From NCBI GenBank assembly GCA_008933805.1, contig WBUH01000024.1, forward strand, positions 1 to 49,063: a DNA stretch of 49,063 nt, given 5' to 3'. Both the position numbers and the translations under genes were made by a program. The DNA comes from Bacteroidota bacterium (GTDB lineage: Bacteria > Bacteroidota > Bacteroidia > UBA8524). Below the pieces are notes generated by a model. The model made no database searches, had not been told where the DNA came from, and saw only the letters and a program-made list of their open reading frames with translations. The stretch's first letter is position 1. Every line of letters begins with the position of its first letter. Below are positions 1 through 7,367 of this stretch, piece after piece.

Positions 1-100
1 GGTGATTAGTAGTTAGTGGTTAGCTTTTGGCCTTTAGCTGTTGGCTGTTAGCATACAAATACCATCAACAAGCAACTATCAACCAAATCCTAAATGTCAA

Positions 101-1141
101 ATGATAAATAATAACCGTAAAATGAAAGAATTTACCCCCATAACCCCCAACCCCATTACCGGCCACCAACAAAACCCACCCCAAGACCTACTGATAGTGC
201 GCCCCGCCAACCAATGGATGGAAGAAGCCGCCCGCCGACCCATTCCTCGGATGCTCTTTAGTGAGTTTTGGCATCAGGGTGAGTTGTGCATCCTGTTTGC
301 CGATACCAACCTCGGCAAAAGCATACTGGCCGTGCAAATCGCCGATTCCATCAGTCGCGGAGTACCCATCGAAGGCTTTAAACTCGATGCGCCCAAGCAA
401 AAAGTACTCTATTTTGATTTTGAAATGAGCGACAAGCAGTTTGAGAAACGCTACAGCATTAACTACCGCCACCATTATGCCTTTGACGATAATTTCCTGC
501 GGATAGAAATAAACCCCAACTGCACCGATTTTGAACGCTTTGAAACCGCCCTGTTTAGCAGCATTGAGCGTGCCATAGCCACCCACAACGCCAAAGTACT
601 GATAATTGACAACCTCACTTACTTAAAAACCCAAGCCACCGAAACCGCCAAAGAAGCCCTACCGCTGATGAAAAGCCTTAAAGAACTGAAAATGAAGCAC
701 AACCTTAGCATACTGGTAGTAGCCCACACCCCCAAACGCAGCCTTGCCAACCCCTTGACGGTAAACGATTTGGCAGGCAGTAAGCACCTTGCCAACTTTA
801 TTGACAGCCTGTTTGCCATTGGCCAAAGCTACCAAGACAAAACCCTGCGCTACCTGCTGCAACTAAAAGCCCGCGCCACCGAAATTATTTACAACGACCG
901 CAACATAAAACTGTGCCGTATTACCCAGCCCCACAACTTCCTCGGCTTTGAGTTTATAGAGTATGGTGTAGAAAGGGAGCATTTGAGGCAGGAAGATTTA
1001 AACCATGATGAATTAGACTATCATATTACAGCCTTGAAGCTAGATGAACCTCAGCTATCACTGGGTGAAATAGCCCGAAGGCTTAATACTAATAAGATGC
1101 GGGTAAAGAGGGTTTTAGAGAGAAACGATATACCCCAATAA
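101..1141 (+). CDS. AAA/RepA-like P-loop ATPase (AAA_25 type)
   Basis: Encodes about 346 residues with a RecA/DnaB-type ATPase core. Counting from the ATG at 101, a P-loop (DTNLGKS) lies near residues 68-74, a strand YFDFEMSD near 104-111 and a Walker B strand VLIIDN near 166-171. The C-terminus carries a helix-turn-helix-like segment (LSLGEIARRLNTNKMRVKR). Proteins of this kind include plasmid RepA-type hexameric helicases and ATPases of Bacteroidota integrative elements; the role here is inferred only. ATG at 101 or 122 (MKEFTP) are both possible, as no ribosome binding site decides. The first 900 bases are strikingly C-rich compared with the AT-rich genes that follow. A large inverted repeat starts 7 bases after the stop codon. 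No relaxase, integrase or plasmid partner is visible. Confidence 0.8.
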   Translation: MINNNRKMKEFTPITPNPITGHQQNPPQDLLIVRPANQWMEEAARRPIPRMLFSEFWHQGELCILFADTNLGKSILAVQIADSISRGVPIEGFKLDAPKQKVLYFDFEMSDKQFEKRYSINYRHHYAFDDNFLRIEINPNCTDFERFETALFSSIERAIATHNAKVLIIDNLTYLKTQATETAKEALPLMKSLKELKMKHNLSILVVAHTPKRSLANPLTVNDLAGSKHLANFIDSLFAIGQSYQDKTLRYLLQLKARATEIIYNDRNIKLCRITQPHNFLGFEFIEYGVEREHLRQEDLNHDELDYHITALKLDEPQLSLGEIARRLNTNKMRVKRVLERNDIPQ

Positions 1142-1147
1142 TTTATA

Positions 1148-1194
1148 ACCGTAACGTAACAGCATAGAGTAACGCAGTGTTGTTACGTTACGGT
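1148..1194. repeat. Inverted repeat (GTAACGTAAC hairpin 1)
   Basis: A perfect 14-bp inverted repeat, ACCGTAACGTAACA (1148-1161) and TGTTACGTTACGGT (1181-1194), with a 19-base loop. Each arm holds a direct repeat of GTAAC. It lies directly after the ATPase gene. A run ATTTTT follows ten bases later, so a terminator is possible, but the long loop and the related copy at 1995-2036 also suit a protein-binding site or a mobile-cassette boundary. The rest of 1142-1336 is AT-rich with no gene visible. Confidence 0.8.
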
Positions 1195-1336
1195 ATTAGT
1201 CAATTTTTAGAATATATTCTACTGCGTTTAATGCCACAATGACATCGATTAAATTGCTAATTAGGCCATTTTGACAACATAAGGTTTATGGTTTGTAAAT
1301 TGATAATTTTCACATAAACAATAAATTACAATACCT

Positions 1337-1627
1337 ATGACCGATTTTAAAAAATGGATAACAGCTGTTATCGATGATGATGATGACTACAATGATGTTT
1401 GCGAGCTATTCCAAAGCATTAATAATCAAACCTCAAACACAAGGTTTGAATATGAGCAAAAAGGAAATATAATTTCTATAAAGGCTAAATGGGTGGATGA
1501 CCCATTGATTTTGGTGACAGAAAAGCAAACAAACTATTTGTTAGACTACCTTAGAGAAAACTATATGGAAGGTATGGATGTAGAAAGCTATTGGAGTTAT
1601 AAATATAATTTAGAAAAAGAAGATTAA
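1337..1627 (+). CDS. Small acidic hypothetical protein
   Basis: A 96-residue soluble protein that I do not recognise. It is acidic, with a run of five aspartates near residue 15 and an acidic C-terminus (LEKED). No signal peptide or membrane segment is visible. The gene is AT-rich, unlike the ATPase upstream, and lies 8 bases before a second small gene with which it probably forms an operon. Related inverted repeats lie about 140 bases upstream and at the end of the partner gene. The small size and pairing would fit a toxin-antitoxin or effector-immunity pair, but no motif supports that. Confidence 0.6.
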   Translation: MTDFKKWITAVIDDDDDYNDVCELFQSINNQTSNTRFEYEQKGNIISIKAKWVDDPLILVTEKQTNYLLDYLRENYMEGMDVESYWSYKYNLEKED

Positions 1628-1635
1628 TACAATTT

Positions 1636-2001
1636 ATGATGGATATTAACAGAAAATACGAAGAGATTATCAAGTTTGCACATGATGCAGAGTACGCGAA
1701 ATTTACAGGGGCAGACCAAGCAACATTTGAAAAATTGCACCGAACATTAAACAGATATACATCAACACAAAATCCTGATAATAATCTTATTTGGGAGGCT
1801 GGATATATTGTAGGAAGTGTTGTTGCAATTCTTAAAACAGCCGTTGATGTAATTTCAATGAGAAGCGAGTTTGTTAATCAAAGAGAATACTTACGAAATA
1901 TCGATTCAGATTTATCAGGCATTGAGTTTAATACGAATAACCAATACTCGATACTTGAAGGTATTGTTAATCGAATTTACAATTTCATTACTACACCGTA
2001 A
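1636..2001 (+). CDS. Small hypothetical protein, helical
   Basis: A 121-residue protein of unknown function; ATG at 1636 or at 1639. The sequence looks mainly helical, with a moderately hydrophobic stretch near residues 54-72 (WEAGYIVGSVVAILKTAVDV) that could be a buried helix or a weak membrane segment. It follows the gene at 1337 by 8 bases. Its stop codon lies inside the left arm of the second GTAACGTAAC hairpin. It is AT-rich like its partner. The pair may be one unit acquired together. Confidence 0.6.
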   Translation: MMDINRKYEEIIKFAHDAEYAKFTGADQATFEKLHRTLNRYTSTQNPDNNLIWEAGYIVGSVVAILKTAVDVISMRSEFVNQREYLRNIDSDLSGIEFNTNNQYSILEGIVNRIYNFITTP

Positions 2002-2036
2002 CGTAACACAACAGGCTTGTATTACTGTTACGTTAC
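1995..2036. repeat. Inverted repeat (GTAACGTAAC hairpin 2)
   Basis: A second copy of the 1148-1194 element. The left arm 1995-2008 is identical to the first copy's left arm. The right arm TGTTACGTTAC (2026-2036) gives 11 paired bases across a 17-base loop. The left arm contains the stop codon of the 1636-2001 gene. No T-run follows, which argues against a simple intrinsic terminator. The loop sequences differ between the copies while the arms are kept. Confidence 0.8.
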
Positions 2037-2039
2037 ACC

Positions 2040-2740
2040 CACCCCGTCATTGCGAGGTCTCCCGAAGCAATCCCTGCCCATCTATACAAACGGATTGCTT
2101 CAAAACTCAAAAGCAGTTTTTCGCAATGACGATAGACGGGCGTGAGTGCGTTTCCCATCCTGAGCCTGCCGAAGGGGTGCGGTTGGCAGGCAAGTGCGGC
2201 GGTTTCCCTCCTTGGTTGGCTTGCGGGTTGGTAAGGAGGGACTAAGGGTGGTATTCAAACGGATTGCTTCAAAACCCAAAAGCGGTTTTTCGCAATGACG
2301 ATAGACGGGCGTGAGTGCGTTTGCCCATTCTGAGCTTGTCGAAGGGGTGCGGTTGGCAATAGCCAAATTCTAAACTCTAATTACTAAATTCTAAAAAAGA
2401 GAAAAACCGTCATTGCGGGGTCTCCCGAAGCAATCCCTGCCACCCCCTAAATCCCCTAAAGGGGACTTTAAGCACGACGGGCAAGTGCGGCGGTTTCCCT
2501 CCTTAGCCTTGTCACCCTGAGCCTGCCGAAGGGTGCGGTTGGTAAGGAGGGATTAAGGGAGGTGTTCAAACGGATTGCTTCAAAACTCAAAAGCGGTTTT
2601 TCGCAATGACGATAGACGGACGCAAGTGCGGCTGCCCATCCTGAGCTTATCGAAGGGTGCGGTTGGCTATTACCATTCTCAAGTTTATAGGGATAGATTC
2701 CCGCCTGCGCGGGAATGACAGGGTAATGGTTGCCACTACC
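2040..2740. repeat. Repeat cluster A: dispersed palindromic elements
   Basis: Non-coding stretch built from short repeated blocks. Block 1, starting CAAACGGATTGCTTC and running through TTTTTCGCAATGACGATAGACGG, occurs at 2087-2150, 2256-2320 and 2567-2630. Block 2, CGTCATTGCG followed by GGTCTCCCGAAGCAATCC, occurs at about 2044-2073 and 2408-2437 and is the inverted counterpart of block 1, so the two can form long hairpins. A third block, CTGAGCCTGCCGAAGG or a variant plus GTGCGGTTGG, occurs at least four times. Related blocks recur near 40380, 46506 and 47950-48800. No gene is credible here; apparent reading frames change with the repeats. 2741-2844 holds nothing I recognise. Confidence 0.85.
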
Positions 2741-2844
2741 GTTTCTAATCAAAAAAGCCACACCCCTTGCGGGGCATGACTTTCTAAACAAACTATGAAA
2801 AACTATTTTGGTATGAAGTAACACACACGGTGTTACTAAGGTTA

Positions 2845-4599
2845 CTATTTATTGTTGGTAGTAGGAGCAGGGACGGTAGGGTCGTTCAACCATTCAATAT
2901 CCTCTTTCTTCTCACTTTTAATTGCTTCTTTGGGTTTGCCTTTGGTGCAGCTGATGTTTTTAAGTTTAAGGCCTTTTTTCTCGTCGTACTTTTTAAACTT
3001 GCTTTTTTTCATCCGTTTGGTATCGCCAAACCAGCCAAACCAAGCAGGTTTAATGTTTGATAAACGCTCGTCAAAGTAGTATATCTCGCCCTCCTTAATG
3101 TATTTGCCCATTACTATAATATCGCCTTCTTTATCGTACAAGGGGATGTCAAACTGGCCTTTGGCATTGGGTTTAAGGGTAATCATCAGGTTGTCTTTTT
3201 TATAATATACAAACAGCTCGTTCATAATTACCTTTTTAAACTTCAAGGCTTTGGTTTCTACCTTCTCTTTTTCTACCTCGGCGGTGGTTGATATGCTGAT
3301 GTACTGCACCGGGTATTGAAACTCTTTTACGTAGTATTTGCACCCGCAGCCCTTCAAGTCCAAAATACTGTCGGGCTTGCCTGCATTGTCCCATATAATT
3401 TTACCGTCGGCGTTGCGCTCGGCAGTATAAAACGTAGGTTCTTTTTTATCTTCTTTAAAAGGGAATAATGCGGTGAAATTATTCAGGTTTTCCAACTCCA
3501 CTTTTTTACCGTCTTCATAAAACCCGTTGATTTTTAGCACCCGTTGGTTTTTGTCCAAATAGCCGCCATCAGTGGTGTTGCTGGTGATGTTGTTTTTCAG
3601 CCAGTCGCACATATTGGCTACGTTGCCTGTTTTTACGGTAACAGCTTTGGCATTGTGCCCCTCAAAATCCCCGGTATTAAAGGATAAAATAATATCGTTT
3701 TCAATCACCTTATTGGTGTCGCCGTCCATCGGTAAATCAAGGTAAATAAAGGGATTGTCAAGGCAAATCATATTGCCCGCAGGACGGGGTTTATCCATGT
3801 TAATCCACTTATTAAGCCAGCTGCCGTCAATCTCATACACCAAACAATGGTCGTTCACCTTTTTCAACTCAATGGTTTTACGTTCCCATTTCACAGGGCC
3901 GTTGCCGTTACTCCCTTCATAAATAGCCATATCAGGGTCGATACGGTGAGCGGGTATGCTGATTTTCACATTCTTTTTTGGGTTTACGGGCTGTCCGTTA
4001 ACCGTACTGGTGATGCGCATCATCCCGTTAGAGAAAAGGTAATCGCCCCTGTTGGTTTGCGGCGAAATATTATTCTCCGCCATTTGGTCGAAATTGGTAA
4101 TGGGCACAAGCGTAATTTTTACCTCACGGTTAAAAGCAGGGTCAAACGTACCCTTTGGCAGGCAGGTTTTGGCGCAACCGTCCTTAATACAGGTGTCGTG
4201 GTCCATTTGTACCATAATGTCCACCCGTCGGTTTTTGTGCCGTCCCCATTCGTTACCATTATCGGCCATCGGGCTTTTTTCGCCGAAGGCAGCCGTTTTA
4301 ATAATCCGCTTACTTTCAGTACCCCCGTTCAACAGGTAGGCAAGCACGCTTTTGACCCTTTTTTCTGATAATTCCTGATTATATTTCAGTTCACCGATAC
4401 TATCCGTGTTTCCATAAATTTCAATACGGTGGTAGGGGTTATTAATCAGCTTATTTTTGATGCGTTGTATTTGGGCGAGGGCAGTTTTATCAAAGTTAAA
4501 ACTGTCAGAATCGAAGTAGATGCTTTCTCTGATGTCGTATTGGGCAAATGCTGATACACAGCAAAATAATAATGAAACCCAGGCAGTAAGTATTTTCAT
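2845..4599 (-). CDS. OmpA-domain outer membrane/periplasmic protein
   Basis: A 584-residue exported protein. A signal peptide (about residues 1-19, ending AFA) is followed at once by an OmpA C-terminal peptidoglycan-binding domain (about 23-132), recognisable by YFDSDSFNFD, EIYGNTDSIGELKYNQELSEK with a following Arg, and NRRVDIMV. The remaining 450 residues are not recognisable, though they contain several Lys/Asp-rich beta-like stretches and a CGCKYYV motif. OmpA domains normally sit at the C-terminus, so the N-terminal placement is unusual. The gene stands alone, divergent from the HEAT-repeat gene at 4761. The role in tethering envelope to peptidoglycan is inferred from the domain. Confidence 0.85.
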   Translation of the reverse strand: MKILTAWVSLLFCCVSAFAQYDIRESIYFDSDSFNFDKTALAQIQRIKNKLINNPYHRIEIYGNTDSIGELKYNQELSEKRVKSVLAYLLNGGTESKRIIKTAAFGEKSPMADNGNEWGRHKNRRVDIMVQMDHDTCIKDGCAKTCLPKGTFDPAFNREVKITLVPITNFDQMAENNISPQTNRGDYLFSNGMMRITSTVNGQPVNPKKNVKISIPAHRIDPDMAIYEGSNGNGPVKWERKTIELKKVNDHCLVYEIDGSWLNKWINMDKPRPAGNMICLDNPFIYLDLPMDGDTNKVIENDIILSFNTGDFEGHNAKAVTVKTGNVANMCDWLKNNITSNTTDGGYLDKNQRVLKINGFYEDGKKVELENLNNFTALFPFKEDKKEPTFYTAERNADGKIIWDNAGKPDSILDLKGCGCKYYVKEFQYPVQYISISTTAEVEKEKVETKALKFKKVIMNELFVYYKKDNLMITLKPNAKGQFDIPLYDKEGDIIVMGKYIKEGEIYYFDERLSNIKPAWFGWFGDTKRMKKSKFKKYDEKKGLKLKNISCTKGKPKEAIKSEKKEDIEWLNDPTVPAPTTNNK

Positions 4600-4746
4600 G
4601 GGCGGTAGTTTTAATGGTGAACTCGTTGTTTATACCTTTTAGTGTGCAATAGGTAAACATTAATCGAAATTATTTTTATTGATAATAATTAAGGGATTTA
4701 TTCGTTTTATATATTTTTTTAGTTTTTACAACACCTTACTACCGCT

Positions 4747-4754
4747 TATTTTTG
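4747..4754 (+). promoter_or_regulatory. Promoter -7 box TATTTTTG
   Basis: Exact match to the Bacteroidota -7 consensus TAnnTTTG, six bases before the ATG at 4761. Transcription from it would begin at or very near the start codon, giving a leaderless message. A T-rich stretch about 20 bases upstream could act as the -33 element but is not a clear TTTG. Confidence 0.5.
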
Positions 4755-4760
4755 TGAGTG

Positions 4761-5285
4761 ATGAACCTTCGAGATGAGATTTTAAAGGAGCACAGCAAAC
4801 GACAAGCGCATAAAATTGCCGCTTGGGTGGGCAGTGATGAAGACAGGTTTGAAGAATTGCTTGATTTTGTTTTAAAGGATGAACCTATTGTGAGCCAGCG
4901 GGCTGCTTATGCGTTTGGGGTGGTAGCCGATTTGCAACCTCAACTGATGCAAAAGCATTTGGAGGTGCTGATTGAAACGTTGAAGCAACCCAAGCTGCAC
5001 GATGCGGTGAAACGGAATATTGTGCGGATGCTGCAAGAAGTGCACATACCCGATGATTTATTGGGTACGGTAACGGATGTGTGTTTCGGGTACTTGGCAT
5101 CTGGGGTTGAGCCGATTGCTATTAAAGCATTTAGTATGACGGTGCTGCTAAAGGTTGCCCGCCGCTATCCCGATATTAAGAATGAACTTAAAATGCTGAT
5201 AGAACATCAGTTAATTGATGCCTCACCCGCTACATTAAACCGCGGGCAAAAAGTGCTAAAGGAGTTGGAGAGGCTGGGTGATTAA
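4761..5285 (+). CDS. HEAT-repeat-like helical protein
   Basis: A 174-residue all-helical protein without a signal peptide. The helix pairs (for example AAYAFGVVADLQPQLMQKHL and VKRNIVRMLQEVHIPDD) resemble HEAT or adenylosuccinate-lyase-like armadillo repeats, which act as protein-binding scaffolds. No catalytic residues are evident. ATG at 4761 is preferred over GTG at 4758 because a TAnnTTTG box lies six bases upstream. Divergent from the OmpA gene and convergent with the MbnH-like gene, so it is probably monocistronic. Related Bacteroidota proteins are conserved but uncharacterised. Confidence 0.8.
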   Translation: MNLRDEILKEHSKRQAHKIAAWVGSDEDRFEELLDFVLKDEPIVSQRAAYAFGVVADLQPQLMQKHLEVLIETLKQPKLHDAVKRNIVRMLQEVHIPDDLLGTVTDVCFGYLASGVEPIAIKAFSMTVLLKVARRYPDIKNELKMLIEHQLIDASPATLNRGQKVLKELERLGD

Positions 5286-5331
5286 ACAATTACATTCACC
5301 ATTTAGTAGTTATCATTTTATAAATCCTTGA

Positions 5332-6375
5332 TCATTTCACAGGCTCGCTAAACCGCTTATCGGTAATAAAGGTATTATCGGTAAGGGTTTTGATAAACAG
5401 TATTAATTGGGCTTTTTGTGTTGGGGTAAGCACAATAGGAGTTTTAAGTACATTATCCAGTGTGGGGCTGTTTTTAATACCCTTGGTGTAGTGTTCCATC
5501 ACGTCTTCCAGCGTTTCTATTCGCCCGTCGTGCATATAGGGGAAAGTAATGGCGGCATTTCGCAAACTGGGGACTTTAAACTTCCCCAAATCAGCATTTT
5601 GCAGGGTTATATGCTTTCGGCCTTCATCCGTAAATGCGGTATCTAATCCGTTGTTTCTAAAGCTAAAATCGGTAAACAATGGTTCTGTGTGGCAAGCAGC
5701 GCAGTTGTTTTTAAACAAAACATAACCGGCCTGTTCATCGGGGGTAAAAGAGGCTTCTCCCCGCAATACCTTGTCGTACTTGCTTTGGTGGCTCACCATC
5801 ATGCCCATAAACTGTGCAAGGGAACGCATAATGGCTTGTGTGGTAACGGTATCGCTTCCAAAGGCGGCCTTAAACATAGGGCGGTAGGCAGCAATCTTAC
5901 TTATTTTAGTAACTACGCCCGCCATGGTTTCGTCCATTTCTACAGGGTTGGTGATGGGGGCAAGGGGTTGCAATTCTATATGGGTAACACCGCCGTCCCA
6001 AAAAAAGGTGGGAGACCAAGCAATATTAAACAGTGCAGGACTGTTGCGAGTGCCTAAACGGCTTTGTATGCCGTGGCTAATATGATGACCCACATCTGAA
6101 AAGGCCGCGTATTGCTTGTGGCAAGTACCGCACGAAATTGTGCTGTCTTTTGATAAGGCAGGGTCGTAAAACAATTTTCTGCCCAACTCAAAACCTGCCT
6201 GCGTTACTGTGTTATTCTTAAAATCATACATAGGGGCAGGGAAGTCTGCGGGTTGCTTAAACACGTAATCGTTGGAAACAGGAGGGGTATCAGGGGCTTT
6301 GTCCGGCTTGCAGGCCGAGAAAAACACCAATAAACCTGCTGATATGTAAAGTAAAACCCTCAACAAGTTATTCAA
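5332..6375 (-). CDS. MbnH-like di-haem cytochrome c peroxidase family protein
   Basis: A 347-residue lipoprotein (lipobox FFSAC, Cys22) with two c-type haem sites, CGTCH (82-86) and CAACH (225-229), and a C-terminal MHDGRIETLEDVMEHY stretch, as in the CcpA/MauG superfamily. Its start overlaps the end of the MbnP-like gene by 8 bases, so the two are co-transcribed and probably translationally coupled. In methanotrophs MbnH oxidises a tryptophan of MbnP to kynurenine, creating a copper site. By context this protein is more likely a partner-modifying MbnH-type oxidase than a hydrogen peroxide scavenger, although the sequence alone does not exclude a peroxidase. It should act in the periplasm, anchored to a membrane. 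Confidence 0.88.
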   Translation of the reverse strand: MNNLLRVLLYISAGLLVFFSACKPDKAPDTPPVSNDYVFKQPADFPAPMYDFKNNTVTQAGFELGRKLFYDPALSKDSTISCGTCHKQYAAFSDVGHHISHGIQSRLGTRNSPALFNIAWSPTFFWDGGVTHIELQPLAPITNPVEMDETMAGVVTKISKIAAYRPMFKAAFGSDTVTTQAIMRSLAQFMGMMVSHQSKYDKVLRGEASFTPDEQAGYVLFKNNCAACHTEPLFTDFSFRNNGLDTAFTDEGRKHITLQNADLGKFKVPSLRNAAITFPYMHDGRIETLEDVMEHYTKGIKNSPTLDNVLKTPIVLTPTQKAQLILFIKTLTDNTFITDKRFSEPVK

Positions 6376-7156
6376 TATCAGTTACGCTGAACATATCCGC
6401 ATAGTTAAGAGCGAATGCTACGGCTTCGGGCCCGTTAAGTGTTATTTGCGGGGTGTTGGTCAGTTCAAAAGCTATCGGTTTTTTAAATACTTCTTCAACA
6501 TCAGCCTTTAAAAGCAGTGTGTTTGAGCCGCTTTTAACGCTGAGTGTTTTGCTGCCAAACGATGCTTCAGCCCACACTAATGCATTGTATTGACCATTAA
6601 AACCGCCTATGTGGTACACAAAGTTAGAGCTGCCAAACGGGGTGGTAAGCTGTGGGCAATCTCCTTCTACCTTAAAGAAAATATAACCTGTATTCCAGCT
6701 CCAAAACATTCCCGTAGCCGGGTCAAGGCCGCCCGTTTGCGCCCCTGATACATTGCGGGTGCTATCCACACCAATTAAAAAGCGCACGGCTTTATAGTCT
6801 TGCACTTTCACATCCTTTAAGATGAAACTAAGGCTTTGGCTTTGCTTACCGTTGATGTAATAATAGCTTTCAGGCACAGGTACCCAAGTACCGTCGGTAG
6901 TTTGCAGTTCAAAATTCGATAAGATGTATTGTATCGAACTAAACGTCATATCCTCGGTATTATCCGAAGGGTTTTTAAAGGTTGAAGTGAAATCAAACGC
7001 AGCTGCACCAAAAGTATGGTTCACCTTCACAGTTACATTACCCGTTGGGGTATTGTTAGTAGGGTTGGGGGTGTCGTTTTTATCATCGGGCTTGCAAGAG
7101 GAGAACATAACCAGCAATGCGATGAAAAGGGTGAACAGCAGGTTTATTTTTTTCAT
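6368..7156 (-). CDS. MbnP-like copper-associated lipoprotein
   Basis: A 262-residue lipoprotein (signal MKKINLLFTL..., lipobox FSSC, Cys21) with a mostly beta-sheet body. The conserved MbnP-family features are the N-terminal VKVNHTFGAAAFDF strand and the FWSWNTGYIFFKVEG block, with tryptophans near residues 152 and 154. A C-terminal domain includes NYADMFSV. In the methanotroph family a tryptophan is converted to kynurenine by MbnH to build a copper site. The MbnH-like gene directly downstream overlaps by 8 bases. ATG at 7156 is chosen because the signal peptide begins there; an upstream ATG at 7186 would add ten residues with no signal character. Function in copper handling is inferred. Confidence 0.85.
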   Translation of the reverse strand: MKKINLLFTLFIALLVMFSSCKPDDKNDTPNPTNNTPTGNVTVKVNHTFGAAAFDFTSTFKNPSDNTEDMTFSSIQYILSNFELQTTDGTWVPVPESYYYINGKQSQSLSFILKDVKVQDYKAVRFLIGVDSTRNVSGAQTGGLDPATGMFWSWNTGYIFFKVEGDCPQLTTPFGSSNFVYHIGGFNGQYNALVWAEASFGSKTLSVKSGSNTLLLKADVEEVFKKPIAFELTNTPQITLNGPEAVAFALNYADMFSVTDIE

Positions 7157-7183
7157 TTCAGGAGGTTTGTATAAGCTGATAGA

Positions 7184-7191
7184 CAAATATA
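7184..7191 (-). promoter_or_regulatory. Promoter -7 box TATATTTG for the MbnP/MbnH pair
   Basis: Exact TAnnTTTG on the minus strand, 27 bases before the MbnP start at 7156, predicting a 5' leader of about 20 bases. No clear -33 TTTG is seen. No copper-responsive operator is recognised. Confidence 0.45.
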
Positions 7192-7355
7192 ATGCGGTTT
7201 GCGTTGGTTTTAATCGGTGAATATTCGGGACTTATCGGTTTTTATCTCAAAGTGAACAAGCTGAAAACCTTTAGATAACGCATTAACGGGATAAACATTG
7301 TTTGCACGTGGCTGATTATAGGATTATCCTGCTTTTAACGCTCGCTACCCCCATA

Positions 7356-7363
7356 TATATTTG
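7356..7363 (+). promoter_or_regulatory. Promoter -7 box TATATTTG
   Basis: Exact TAnnTTTG, four bases before the ATG at 7368, with TTTT at 7333-7336 leaving a 19-base spacer to the -7 box. This is a good Bacteroidota promoter placed so that the transcript would be leaderless. Confidence 0.55.
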
Positions 7364-7367
7364 CGGT

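Noticed and set aside
1871-2824. Open frames on both strands in repeat cluster A
   Set aside because: They begin inside the 1636 gene or inside repeats and translate the repeated blocks (RHCEKPLL-type strings).
3847-4368. 173-codon open frame antisense to the OmpA-domain gene
   Set aside because: The opposite strand encodes a clear signal peptide and OmpA domain; the antisense product is low-complexity and unlike a real protein.
5332-6375. Annotation as a simple hydrogen peroxide-scavenging cytochrome c peroxidase
   Set aside because: The overlapping MbnP-like gene makes an MbnH-type partner-modifying role more likely, though the superfamily is shared.
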